Source of the DNA: Nocardioides cavernae | GTDB taxonomy: Bacteria > Actinomycetota > Actinomycetes > Propionibacteriales > Nocardioidaceae | Assembly (NCBI RefSeq): GCF_016907475.1 | Contig: NZ_JAFBCA010000001.1 | Span: 1,488,001 to 1,552,000 of the forward strand | Length of the DNA stretch: 64,000 nucleotides | Direction of reading: 5' to 3' | Shown: piece by piece, positions 40,489-48,875 of the stretch | Numbering within the stretch: position 1 is the first letter of the stretch | Layout of the letters: each line of letters opens with the position of its first letter | Notes under the pieces: generated by a model | Told to the model about the DNA's origin: nothing | Seen by the model: only the letters and a program-made list of their open reading frames with translations | Database searches by the model: none | Program-made: the position numbers and the translations under genes

Positions 40489-41898
40489 GTGTCTCGCCCC
40501 TCCTTCCGCCGCAGTGCCCTGCTCGCGACGGCCCTCACGGTCGCCCTGACGACGGCTGCGTGCTCCGGTGACGCCGAGCCCGACCCCGAGCCGACCCGGT
40601 CGCCGAGCAACGGGCAGTCCGGCAAGCCGACGGAGAAGCCGCGCGAGGTCACCTTCGGCGCCTACGGCACCGACGAGGAGGTCGCGGCCTTCCAGAGCGT
40701 CGTGGACTCGTTCAATGCCTCCTCCACGACCCGCAAGGTCACCCTGCAGTCGTGGCCGGACCACGAGTCCGCGCTCGCCGACGTGCTCGCCGGCAACGCG
40801 CCCGACGCCTTCCTCACCTCGCGCATCGACCTCGACGAGCTCGTCGACGGCGAGGCGCTGCAGCCGGTGAGCCTGCTGCTCGACGAGCGCGGCGTCGACT
40901 TCGGCGACCGGTTCTCCCGCGACGCCGTCGACGCCTTCGCGATGGACGACGAGCTCCAGTGCATGGCCTACTCGGTCTCCCCGATGGTCGTCTACTACAA
41001 CACCGACCTCGTCGACTTCGACAAGATGGAGCGGCGGGGGCTCGACGTCCCGAGCGTCACCGACGAGGGCAAGCGCGAGCGCTGGACGCTGGCCGAGTTC
41101 GAGGCGGCCGCCCGCTTCGCGTCGCGGCGCGGCGACCCGCGCGGCGTCTGGATCGACCCGACGCTGCAGGGGCTGGCGCCGTTCATCTACTCCGGCGACG
41201 GCCAGGTCTTCGACGACGACCAGGAGCCGACGTCCCTGGCCTTCTCCGACGACAACACGCGCGAAGCGCTGAGCCAGACGCTCTTCATCCTCCGCGACTC
41301 GTCGCTGACGCCGACCAACGCCCAGCTCGCCCGGGCGACGCCCGTCCAGCTCTTCAAGCGCGGCGAGCTCGCAATGGTCGCCGGCTTCCGCAACCTCGTC
41401 CCGGAGATGCGCGAGGCCGACGACCTCGACTTCGACGTGCTGCCGATGCCGACCATCGACACGCGCGCCACCGTCGGCGACATCAGCGGGCTGTGCATCT
41501 CGGCGGACTCCGAGGTGACCGGCGACGCCGCCGACTTCATCGCCTACGCCGTCTCCGACGCGGCGATCGCGACCGTCGCCTCGACCGGCTACATCGTCCC
41601 GGCCAACACCTCGGTCGCCGCCTCGCCGGAGTTCCTCGCGCCCGACGACGAGCCGGCCAGCGCCGAGGTCTACAACCAGAGCATCCGCTACATGGTGGTG
41701 CCGCCGTTCATCGACCAGCGCGAGGAGCTCATCGAGGCGGTCACGCCGTTGCTCGAGCAGCTCGTCACGGCCCCCGGCCCGCTGGACCTCGAGGCGACGA
41801 CCGAGGAGATCGACCTGGCCTCCCAGGAGATCCTCTCGCCCGAGGAGACCGAGACGCCCGAGCCCACGGAGGACCCGAGCGAGTCCCCGTCGGAGTAG
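40489..41898 (+). CDS. Extracellular solute-binding lipoprotein (family 1, sugar-type)
   Basis: A 469-residue ABC-type binding protein. Signal peptide with lipobox TAAC (Cys near 25), a short linker, then the family-1 fold: VTFGAYGTDEEVAAFQSVVDSFN, VLAGNAPDAFLTSRIDLDELV, MVVYYNTDLVDF, WTLAEFEAAARFA, and FKRGELAMVAGFRNLVPEM. The ending is an acidic Glu/Pro/Ser tail. It would bind a carbohydrate or similar solute. No permease or ATPase gene is adjacent, so its transporter lies elsewhere. GTG start with a leaderless -10. Confidence 0.87.
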   Translation: MSRPSFRRSALLATALTVALTTAACSGDAEPDPEPTRSPSNGQSGKPTEKPREVTFGAYGTDEEVAAFQSVVDSFNASSTTRKVTLQSWPDHESALADVLAGNAPDAFLTSRIDLDELVDGEALQPVSLLLDERGVDFGDRFSRDAVDAFAMDDELQCMAYSVSPMVVYYNTDLVDFDKMERRGLDVPSVTDEGKRERWTLAEFEAAARFASRRGDPRGVWIDPTLQGLAPFIYSGDGQVFDDDQEPTSLAFSDDNTREALSQTLFILRDSSLTPTNAQLARATPVQLFKRGELAMVAGFRNLVPEMREADDLDFDVLPMPTIDTRATVGDISGLCISADSEVTGDAADFIAYAVSDAAIATVASTGYIVPANTSVAASPEFLAPDDEPASAEVYNQSIRYMVVPPFIDQREELIEAVTPLLEQLVTAPGPLDLEATTEEIDLASQEILSPEETETPEPTEDPSESPSE

Positions 41899-41917
41899 AC
41901 GGCGCTAGGGCGTGTCC

Positions 41918-43261
41918 CTAGTCGCGCTCGGCGCCGAGGATCGCGCCGACCAGCGCGCCGGTGACCAGCCCGGCCTGCCAGGGCCGGGCGCCGTACGACG
42001 CCAGCTGGGCGCGGACGGCCTCGGCCAGCTCGGCCGGCTCCCGGGTCGCCGGAGGCGCCCACATGAGCCGGCGGAGGTAGTCGGGGGTGAGGAGGTTCTC
42101 CACCGGCAGGTGGTGCACCTCGGCGAGGTTGAGCATCGCCTCGCGCGCGGCCTTGAAGCGGCGGTCGGCGACCGGCTCGCGCTCGGCCCAGGTGCGCGGG
42201 TGCGGCGGGCCGTCGCCGCGCGGTGCGCGGGTGGGGAGGTCGTCCTCCTCCATCTCGCGGACCTGGCGCAGCGCCTCGACCCAGGCGGGCGCGTAGCGGC
42301 TCGCCCCTCGGCCGTGGAAGCCCTGCGTCGCCAGCAGTTCCCGACGGTCGGTCGGCATCGCCGTCGCCGCGACCACGATGGCCGAGTCGGGCAGGATCCG
42401 CCCGGGGGTCACGTCGCGCTCAGCGGCGATGGAGTCGCGGGCCTCCCACAGCGCCCGCGCCGCACCGAGGGCGCGCCGCCCGCGCAGCCGGTGCACCCCG
42501 GACGTACGACGCCACGCGTCGACCCGGACGGCCGGCTCGAAGCCCAGCAGGTGGTCGAACTCCTGGCGCGCCCACTCCGCCTTGCCGGCCCGCTCGAGCT
42601 CGGTGGCCATGTGGTCGCGGAGCTCGACGAGGACCTCGACGTCGAGAGCGGCGTACTCGAGCCACGGCGTGGGCAGCGGGCGCGTCGACCAGTCGGCCGC
42701 GGAGTGCTCCTTGCGCATCCGCTGCCCCAGCACCGTCTCCACCAGGGTGGCGAGACCGACGCGGGGGTAGCCGAGGAGGCGGCCGGCGAGCTCGGTGTCG
42801 AAGAGGCTGGTCGGGGTGAGGCCCACCTCACGCAGGCACGGCAGGTCCTGCGTCGCGGCGTGCAGGATCCACTCGGTGCCCTCGAGGGCCTCCTGGAGCG
42901 GGGCCAGGGTCGTCATCCCGATCGGGTCGACGAGCCACGTGCTGGCCCCCTCGCGGCGCAGCTGGATGAGGTAGGCGCGGTTGGAGTAGCGGTAGCCGGA
43001 CGCCCGTTCGGCGTCGATGGCGACCGGACCGGTCGCCGCGGCCAGCGCGGCGCACGCCTCCAGCAGGCCCTCGTCGGTGTCGACCACGTCGGGGAGGCCG
43101 TCGCGCAGCTCGAGCAGCGGAGCAGGCGGCGGGGGCGGGGTGTCGTCCTCGACGGGCGTCCCGTCCAGCCCGGTATCGGGTCCGGTGCCGGTGTCGACGG
43201 GGTCGTCCGGCTCGCCCTCGAGTCGGGCTCCGGCGGGGGAGTGGTCCGCGTTGTCGGGCAT
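41918..43261 (-). CDS. rnd: Ribonuclease D with HRDC domain
   Basis: A 447-residue 3'-5' exoribonuclease. The DEDD exonuclease domain has VAIDAERASGYRYSNRAYLIQL (motif I, D-x-E), HAATQDLPCLREVG (motif II) and YAALDVEVLVELRDHM (motif III). An HRDC domain (about 270-350) follows, with RGRRALGAARALWEARDSIAAERDVTPGRIL. It trims tRNA and other RNA 3' ends. A Pro-rich, acidic stretch of about 50 residues precedes the first domain. It begins 4 bases after the DUF3000 gene and forms one operon with it. Confidence 0.92.
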   Translation of the reverse strand: MPDNADHSPAGARLEGEPDDPVDTGTGPDTGLDGTPVEDDTPPPPPAPLLELRDGLPDVVDTDEGLLEACAALAAATGPVAIDAERASGYRYSNRAYLIQLRREGASTWLVDPIGMTTLAPLQEALEGTEWILHAATQDLPCLREVGLTPTSLFDTELAGRLLGYPRVGLATLVETVLGQRMRKEHSAADWSTRPLPTPWLEYAALDVEVLVELRDHMATELERAGKAEWARQEFDHLLGFEPAVRVDAWRRTSGVHRLRGRRALGAARALWEARDSIAAERDVTPGRILPDSAIVVAATAMPTDRRELLATQGFHGRGASRYAPAWVEALRQVREMEEDDLPTRAPRGDGPPHPRTWAEREPVADRRFKAAREAMLNLAEVHHLPVENLLTPDYLRRLMWAPPATREPAELAEAVRAQLASYGARPWQAGLVTGALVGAILGAERD

Positions 43262-43265
43262 CAGG

Positions 43266-43886
43266 TCAGGTGCCGCGCTGCCCGCGCCGGCTGGGGATGG
43301 CCGTCACGCCCTCGGGCACCGGCGGCAGCCCGACCGCGGTGCACATCAGCTCGCCCCACGCCTCGACGTGCGCGCTCATGTCGAGCCCTCCGTCCTCGTC
43401 GACGTCGGGGGTCCACGAGGCGCGGATCTCGACCTGGGCGGTGCCGGCCTCGTCGGCCATCCCGCCGAAGCTCTCGGTGGTGACGCACGTGACCGTCCCG
43501 GACGCGGCGTGGTGGCCGGCCCCGTGGGCGTCGAGCGCCTCGACCAGCCACGACCAACCGACGGCGGCCAGCATCGGGTCGGAGCCGAGCTCGGGGTCGA
43601 TGTCGGCGCGGGCGTAGGCCACGCAGCGGAAGGTGCCGTCCCACGCGTCGTTGCCGGCGGGGTCGTGCAGCAGGATCAGCCGCCCGGTGCCGAGGTCCTC
43701 CTCGTCGACCGTGACGTCGCCGCTCAGCGCCGACGACCACGGCGCGATCCGCTGGGGCGCGGGCATCTCCTCGCAGAAGACCTCAGGGCGCAGCGAGGCC
43801 CGACGCATCGACTCCACAGCCGCGCGGAACTCCGCGGGCCCAGCCGCGGCAGCGTTGCCCGGGTGGGTCTCGTGACGGGCCACCAT
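43266..43886 (-). CDS. DUF3000 domain protein
   Basis: A 206-residue actinobacterial DUF3000 protein: FRAAVESMRRASLRPEVFCEEMPAPQRIAPWSSALSGDV, GRLILLHDPAGNDAWDGTFRCVAYARAD, and WSWLVEALDAHGA are conserved. Function unknown. It commonly lies beside RNase D and hemE, as here. ATG 43886 is chosen because TACTCT (43893-43898) sits 6 bases upstream and the family begins near this point. Confidence 0.88.
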   Translation of the reverse strand: MVARHETHPGNAAAAGPAEFRAAVESMRRASLRPEVFCEEMPAPQRIAPWSSALSGDVTVDEEDLGTGRLILLHDPAGNDAWDGTFRCVAYARADIDPELGSDPMLAAVGWSWLVEALDAHGAGHHAASGTVTCVTTESFGGMADEAGTAQVEIRASWTPDVDEDGGLDMSAHVEAWGELMCTAVGLPPVPEGVTAIPSRRGQRGT

Positions 43887-43892
43887 GAGGTC

Positions 43893-43898
43893 AGAGTA
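43893..43898 (-). promoter_or_regulatory. -10 box of a leaderless promoter (DUF3000-rnd operon)
   Basis: TACTCT on the minus strand, 6 bases before ATG 43886. Confidence 0.45.
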
Positions 43899-43957
43899 GG
43901 CCAGCGCCCGGCTTCGCCGATGTGCCGCCACGCCGCCTGACCTGCGAAGATTCGCGG

Positions 43958-45010
43958 GTGACCGACGCTGTGCGCACGCCCCATCCCGGACTGGCCCGGA
44001 GCCCCTTCCTCGCGGCGGCGCGCGGCGAGACGCCGTCCCACACCCCGGTCTGGTTCATGCGTCAGGCCGGTCGCTCCCTGCCGGAGTACCTCAAGGTGCG
44101 CGAGGGCATCGGGATGCTGGAGTCCTGCATGGACGCCGACCTGGTCACCGAGATCACCCTGCAGCCCGTACGTCGCTACGGCGTGGACGCGGCCATCTTC
44201 TTCTCCGACATCGTGCTGCCGCTCAAGGCGGTCGGCGTCGACCTCGACATCAAGCCGGGCGTCGGCCCGGTCGTGGCTTCACCGGTGCGCACCCTCGCCG
44301 ACGTCGAGGCCATCCCCGACCTGACGCCCGAGCACGTCCCCTACATCTCGCAGGCCGTGCGCCAGCTCGTGGCCGAGCTCGGTGCCACGCCGCTGATCGG
44401 CTTCGCCGGCGCGCCCTTCACCGTGGCGTCGTACCTCGTCGAGGGCGGGCCGTCGAAGGAGCACGCGAAGACCAAGGCGATGATGTTCGGCGCCCCCGAC
44501 GTGTGGGACGCGCTGATGCGCAAGATCGCCGGCATCGCCGCGGCCTACCTCCGCATCCAGGTCGAGGCCGGGGCCTCGGCCGTGCAGCTCTTCGACTCGT
44601 GGGCCGGCGCCCTCACCGCGGCCGACTACCGCGCCTCCGTCATGCCGCACTCCGACCGGGTGCTCGCTGCGGCGGGTGAGCTCGGCGTGCCGCGGATCCA
44701 CTTCGGCGTCGGCACCAGCAACCTGCTCGGCCTGATGGGCGAGGCCGGCGCCGACGTGGTCGGTGTCGACTGGCGTACGCCGCTGGAGCACGCGATCCCG
44801 CTGGTGGGCGACCGGGCGGTGCAGGGCAACCTCGACCCGACCCTGGTCTTCGCGCCCACCGAGGTGATGACCGCGCGGGCGGCCGAGATCATCGAGGCCG
44901 GACGTCGCGCCAAGGGCCACATCTTCAACCTCGGGCACGGCGTCATCCCGTCGACCGACCCGGGTCAGCTCGCGGCGCTGACCGAGTTCGTGCACGGCTA
45001 CCAGCCCTGA
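43958..45010 (+). CDS. hemE: Uroporphyrinogen decarboxylase
   Basis: A 350-residue HemE, which converts uroporphyrinogen III to coproporphyrinogen III. Signatures TPVWFMRQAGRSLPEY near residues 28-43 and GFAGAPFTVASYLVEG are both present, with the later FDSWAGALTAADY and GVDWRTPL. GTG 43958 is preferred; an earlier frame start at 43922 adds 12 random codons, and GAAGAT lies 6 bases upstream of the GTG. The next heme genes (cgoX, hemQ) are 11 kb downstream, separated by sulfur genes. Confidence 0.95.
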   Translation: MTDAVRTPHPGLARSPFLAAARGETPSHTPVWFMRQAGRSLPEYLKVREGIGMLESCMDADLVTEITLQPVRRYGVDAAIFFSDIVLPLKAVGVDLDIKPGVGPVVASPVRTLADVEAIPDLTPEHVPYISQAVRQLVAELGATPLIGFAGAPFTVASYLVEGGPSKEHAKTKAMMFGAPDVWDALMRKIAGIAAAYLRIQVEAGASAVQLFDSWAGALTAADYRASVMPHSDRVLAAAGELGVPRIHFGVGTSNLLGLMGEAGADVVGVDWRTPLEHAIPLVGDRAVQGNLDPTLVFAPTEVMTARAAEIIEAGRRAKGHIFNLGHGVIPSTDPGQLAALTEFVHGYQP

Positions 45011-45029
45011 TCGGCCGATCTCTCGCCTG

Positions 45030-46031
45030 CTATGCGCCGCGGCTGATCGGCGTCACCGGCGTCAGGTCCGCGACCCGCTCCGCCGGGGCGTCGGTGGCCG
45101 GGTCTGACGCAGTCGCCGGCAGCTCGATCGAGGACAGGTAGATCCGGGCCTGGCGCACCAGGGCCCGCTGCAGGTCGCGCAGCGGCTCGGGCACCCGCTC
45201 GGCCCGACGGCGCAGCATCAGCAGCGTCACCGTCGTCTGGTCGGTCTGGATGGGACGGGTGGTGAGCACGCCCGCCTCGACGAGCGGGTCGGCGACGATC
45301 GAGAAGTCGGGCAGCACCGAGATGCCGAGCCCGGCGGCCACCATGGCCTTCCCCATCTCGGCGCCGTCGGTGGCGTACGTCGTGCCCGGCAGGCTGCCGG
45401 CGAAGAGACGGTGCGCGTAGCGGTGCATCACGAAGCCGGGCCGCATGAGGACGTGCGGCTCGGCGCGGAGGTCGTCCACGGTGACCCGCTCCTTGGCGGT
45501 CAGCGGGTGCCCGACGGGGAGGCAGGCGACCGGCGTGCCCTCGATGAGCCGGTCCGCGACGAGCGTCGGCGGCACCTCGTCGCCGGGCAGGACGTTGACC
45601 AGGCCCAGGTCGAGCGATCCCTCGGCGAGACCCTGCTGGATGTCGACCTGCCGACCGTTGACGACCTCGACCCCGCCGGAGCCGTGGCGGGCGTGCAGGT
45701 CCCGCAGGGCGGGGGCGAGGAGGCTGGCGGACGCGGTGACGACCGTGCCGATGCGCAGGTCGCGTCGTCGTGCGGACTGCTGGCCCGCGGCCTGCCGCAG
45801 CCGGTCGACCGCCTCGAGGACCTCGGTCATGTTCTGGAGCAGGTCGAGTCCCTGCCGGCTGATCCGCGACCCGGTGCGCCGTCGGTCGAGCAGCGTCGTG
45901 CCCAGCTCCTTCTCCAGCTTGGTCACCGCCTCGCTCAGCGCCGGCTGGGAGATGTGCATCGCCTCGCTCGCGCGGCGCAGCGAGCCGTGCTCGGTCACCG
46001 CCGCGAGGTACTCCAGCTGTTCGATCCGCAC
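45030..46031 (-). CDS. LysR-family transcriptional regulator
   Basis: A 333-residue LTTR. The N-terminal winged helix (MRIEQLEYLAAVTEHGSLRRASEAMHISQPALSEAVTKLEKELG, read from GTG) is typical, and the effector domain follows from about residue 90. GTG 46031 is chosen over 46109 because AGGAG lies 7 bases upstream and the HTH begins immediately. It is divergent from the first monooxygenase gene at 46193 and is the best candidate to control the sulfur genes in response to sulfur status. Confidence 0.9.
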   Translation of the reverse strand: MRIEQLEYLAAVTEHGSLRRASEAMHISQPALSEAVTKLEKELGTTLLDRRRTGSRISRQGLDLLQNMTEVLEAVDRLRQAAGQQSARRRDLRIGTVVTASASLLAPALRDLHARHGSGGVEVVNGRQVDIQQGLAEGSLDLGLVNVLPGDEVPPTLVADRLIEGTPVACLPVGHPLTAKERVTVDDLRAEPHVLMRPGFVMHRYAHRLFAGSLPGTTYATDGAEMGKAMVAAGLGISVLPDFSIVADPLVEAGVLTTRPIQTDQTTVTLLMLRRRAERVPEPLRDLQRALVRQARIYLSSIELPATASDPATDAPAERVADLTPVTPISRGA

Positions 46032-46147
46032 GCTCTGCTCCTGCCGGGGGGTCTGGTCTGGCTGTCTGGGTGGGGCTGTCGGGTCGGTCGCGTCGCGGGT
46101 GGACGGCAAAACCTGCTACCGGGAGTTCGTGTCCGCGACGTCGATTC

Positions 46148-46184
46148 CCTAAAGTCTACTAAGTAACTATACAAAACGGGAGGA
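46148..46184 (+). promoter_or_regulatory. AT-rich promoter of the first sulfur gene
   Basis: The segment TCTACTAAGTAACTATACA (46155-46173) is strikingly AT-rich for this genome. TATACA (46168-46173) can serve as -10. GGGAGGA (46178-46184) is a strong ribosome site for ATG 46193. GTCTACTAAG resembles GTCTACAAG upstream of sfnG. Confidence 0.5.
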
Positions 46185-46192
46185 ACTCACCC

Positions 46193-47572
46193 ATGACCAC
46201 CCTGCGTGTCCGGCCCACCCAACGCCGGACCGACCGCTCCGACCGCACCGCGAACGCCGACCACACCGCCCGGTCCGACCGATCCGGCCACCCCGGGGGC
46301 CGGACCGGCGGTGCCTCCGACGACCTGCTCGCCGAGTGGGCGCCCGTCCTCGACGCCGTCGCCGAGGGCGCCCTCCAGCGCGAGGTGGACGGCGAGCTGC
46401 CCGTCGAGGCCGTGCGCCTGCTCAAGTCCGAGGGATTCGGCGCGCTGCGCGTCCCGGCCGCGTCCGGCGGCGGCGGGCTCGACCTCGTCGACCTCACCCG
46501 GTTGTGGATCGAGCTCGCAGCCGTCGACGCCAACCTGCCGCAGGCCTTCCGCGGGCACTTCGCCCTGGTCGAGGACCGGCTGTGGCACCACGCCCGCACG
46601 AGCGACCAGCGGGTGTGGTTCGACCGGTTCGTCGCCGGCGAGATGGCCGGCAACGCCTGGTCGGAGGTCGGCTCCGACATCGACCTGCCGCGCACGGTCC
46701 TCCGCCCGCGGGCGGACGGGTCCTACAGGCTCGACGGCACGAAGTACTACACGACCGGCACGATCTTCGCGGAGTGGACCGACGTGCACGCGCGCGTCGC
46801 GCGGCCCGGGCACCCCGACGAGGTGGAGGACCCCACCGCGATCGCCCTGGTCGACACCCGCGACCCGGGCGTGCGCACCGTCGACGACTGGAACGGCTTC
46901 GGTCAGAAGGGCACCGGCAGCGGCACGACCACGTTCGACAACGTCGGCGTCCCGGCCGACCACGTGCTGCCGTTCGAGGACCGGTTCCCCTACCAGACCG
47001 CGTTCTACCAGCTGAACCTCCTCGCCACGCTCACCGGCATCGCCAAGGCGGCGCTCCGCGACGTGGTCGAGGCCGTGCAGAAGCGCACCCGCAACTTCTC
47101 GCACGCCAACGCGCCGCGCGTGCGCGACGACGCCCAGGTGCTGGCGCTGGTCGGCGGGATCGCCGCGGCGGTCTACGCCGCCGAGGCCGCCACCCTGCGG
47201 GTCGCGGGCAGCATCCAGGCCGTCGCGGACGCGCCCCTCGCGAGCGCCGAGGAGATCGCGGCCCTCGTCGAGACGAGCGAGATCGAGTCCTCCACCGCCC
47301 AGGTCGCGGTCTCCGAGCTGGTCCTGCGGGCCACCTCCGACCTCTTCGACGCCCTGGGGGCCTCTGCGACCGCCCGGCCCCTCGCGCTCGACCGCCACTG
47401 GCGCAACGCCCGCACGGTCGCCTCGCACAACCCGCGCATCCTCAAGGCCCGGGTCGTCGGCGCCCACGTCGTCAACGGCACGCCGCCGCCGTACGCCTGG
47501 TCGATCGGCGGGACCCGCCGTCGCCAGGACTGGGAGGACACGCGGCCCCGCTCCGGCGACGCCACCGGCTGA
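46193..47572 (+). CDS. Acyl-CoA-dehydrogenase-fold monooxygenase (DszC/SfnC-like)
   Basis: A 459-residue member of the acyl-CoA dehydrogenase superfamily. Segments GFGALRVPAASGGGGLDLVDL, GNAWSEVGSD, YRLDGTKYYTTGTIFAEWTDV, DDWNGFGQKGTGSGTTTFDNV and LDRHWRNARTVASHNP match FMNH2-dependent monooxygenases of the DszC/SfnC group, which oxidise sulfur compounds rather than acyl-CoA. The first 40 residues are an unusual Arg/Thr/Asp-rich stretch. A strong GGGAGGA supports ATG 46193. It is followed by a large hairpin and then the sfnG operon. Confidence 0.85.
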   Translation: MTTLRVRPTQRRTDRSDRTANADHTARSDRSGHPGGRTGGASDDLLAEWAPVLDAVAEGALQREVDGELPVEAVRLLKSEGFGALRVPAASGGGGLDLVDLTRLWIELAAVDANLPQAFRGHFALVEDRLWHHARTSDQRVWFDRFVAGEMAGNAWSEVGSDIDLPRTVLRPRADGSYRLDGTKYYTTGTIFAEWTDVHARVARPGHPDEVEDPTAIALVDTRDPGVRTVDDWNGFGQKGTGSGTTTFDNVGVPADHVLPFEDRFPYQTAFYQLNLLATLTGIAKAALRDVVEAVQKRTRNFSHANAPRVRDDAQVLALVGGIAAAVYAAEAATLRVAGSIQAVADAPLASAEEIAALVETSEIESSTAQVAVSELVLRATSDLFDALGASATARPLALDRHWRNARTVASHNPRILKARVVGAHVVNGTPPPYAWSIGGTRRRQDWEDTRPRSGDATG

Positions 47573-47609
47573 GGCCACCTGGGACCGACCGGTCACGCAC
47601 CGGCTCCGG

Positions 47610-47664
47610 AGGGGGTGGAGGGCGGTGCCTTGCATTGCCTGCAAGGCATCACCTTCCACCCCCT
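47610..47664 (+). terminator. 25-bp hairpin after the first monooxygenase gene
   Basis: Arms 47610-47634 and 47640-47664 pair over 25 positions (22 Watson-Crick, 2 G.U, 1 mismatch) around a 5-base loop (TTGCC). The inner part is TGCCTTGCA/TGCAAGGCA. There is no U-tract. It may end transcription or protect the upstream message. Confidence 0.75.
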
Positions 47665-47718
47665 CGACATCCCCGCGCGACGTCGGTCCCCGGGTGGGGG
47701 ACTGACGCTGCTACGTTT

Positions 47719-47738
47719 GTCTACAAGATCGATAGAGT
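47719..47738 (+). promoter_or_regulatory. Promoter region of the sfnG operon
   Basis: GTCTACAAGATCGATAGAGT (47719-47738) contains CTA...TAG dyad symmetry and the hexamer TAGAGT (47733-47738), which can act as -10. TAGAGT also occurs in the operator of the cysteine dioxygenase gene. GAGGAG at about 47750-47755 serves ATG 47760. Confidence 0.45.
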
Positions 47739-47759
47739 TTGTGCGCACAGAGGAGAGCC

Positions 47760-48875
47760 ATGAGCACGTCACCCGTCGCGACCACCGAGCCGCTCCAGTT
47801 CGCCTACTGGGTCCCCAACGTCTCCGGGGGCCTGGTGATCTCGGACATCGAGCAGCGCACCGGCTGGGACTACGAGTACAACAAGCGCCTGGCGCAGACC
47901 GCTGAGAACAATGGCTTCGAATACGCCCTGACGCAGGTGCGCTACACCGCGTCGTACGGCGCCGCGCACCAGCACGAGGCGACCAGCTTCAGCCTCGCGC
48001 TCCTCCTCGCCACCGAACGGCTCAAGGTCATCTCGGCGGTGCACCCCTACATGTGGCACCCCGGCGTGCTGGCGAAGTTCATCGCCACCGCCGACCACCT
48101 CAGCAACGGTCGCGCGGCCATCAACGTGGTCTCTGGGTGGTTCAAGGACGAGGCCACCAGCATGGGCGTGCGCTGGCTCGAGCACGGCGAGCGCTACCGG
48201 ATGGCCGAGGAGTTCATCTCCTACGTACGCGAGATCTGGACCGACGACCACGCCGAGTTCCACGGCGACTTCTTCCAGCTGCGCGACTTCGACATGAAGC
48301 CGAAGCCGCTGGACCTGCCCGGCCGCCCGCTCCCGGAGGTCTTCCAGGGCGGCAACTCCACGGTCGCCCAGGGCGTCGCCGGCCGTGTCTCCGACTGGTA
48401 CTTCGCCAACGGCAACACTCCCGACGGGATCGCCGAGCAGATCGCCGGCGTCGGGGCCTCGGCCGCCACCGCGGGACGCACCGTGAAGATCGGCGTCAAC
48501 GGCTTCATGGTGGCCCGCGACACCGAGGCGGAGGCCCACGCGACGCTCGAGGAGATCATCGCCAAGGCCAACCCCGAGGCCGTCGAGGGCTTCGGCAACG
48601 CGGTCAAGCAGGCCGGCCAGTCGGCCGGCGACAAGAAGGGGATGTGGCAGGACTCCGACTTCCGCGACCTCGTGCAGTACAACGACGGCTTCCGCACCGG
48701 CCTGGTCGGCACCCCCGAGCAGGTCGCCCACCGGATGATGGAGTTCAAGCGCCGCGGCGTCGACCTCTTCCTCCTCGGGTTCCTGCACTTCCAGGAGGAG
48801 GTCGAGCACTTCGGCGAGCACGTGCTGCCGATCGTGCGTGAGCTCGAGGCTGCCGAGCAGGAGCGCGTGGCATGA
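47760..48875 (+). CDS. sfnG: FMNH2-dependent dimethylsulfone monooxygenase (SfnG-like)
   Basis: A 371-residue LLM-class flavin monooxygenase. It opens with FAYWVPNVSGGLVISDIEQRTGWDYEYNKRLAQ and has HPYMWHPGVLAKFIATADHLSNGRAAINVVSGWFKDE, the strong SfnG-type signature. SfnG turns dimethylsulfone into methanesulfinate and formaldehyde. GAGGAG precedes ATG 47760. The stop overlaps the next gene's ATG inside the second copy of the palindromic element. The start of the operon is marked by the promoter at 47719-47738. Confidence 0.9.
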   Translation: MSTSPVATTEPLQFAYWVPNVSGGLVISDIEQRTGWDYEYNKRLAQTAENNGFEYALTQVRYTASYGAAHQHEATSFSLALLLATERLKVISAVHPYMWHPGVLAKFIATADHLSNGRAAINVVSGWFKDEATSMGVRWLEHGERYRMAEEFISYVREIWTDDHAEFHGDFFQLRDFDMKPKPLDLPGRPLPEVFQGGNSTVAQGVAGRVSDWYFANGNTPDGIAEQIAGVGASAATAGRTVKIGVNGFMVARDTEAEAHATLEEIIAKANPEAVEGFGNAVKQAGQSAGDKKGMWQDSDFRDLVQYNDGFRTGLVGTPEQVAHRMMEFKRRGVDLFLLGFLHFQEEVEHFGEHVLPIVRELEAAEQERVA

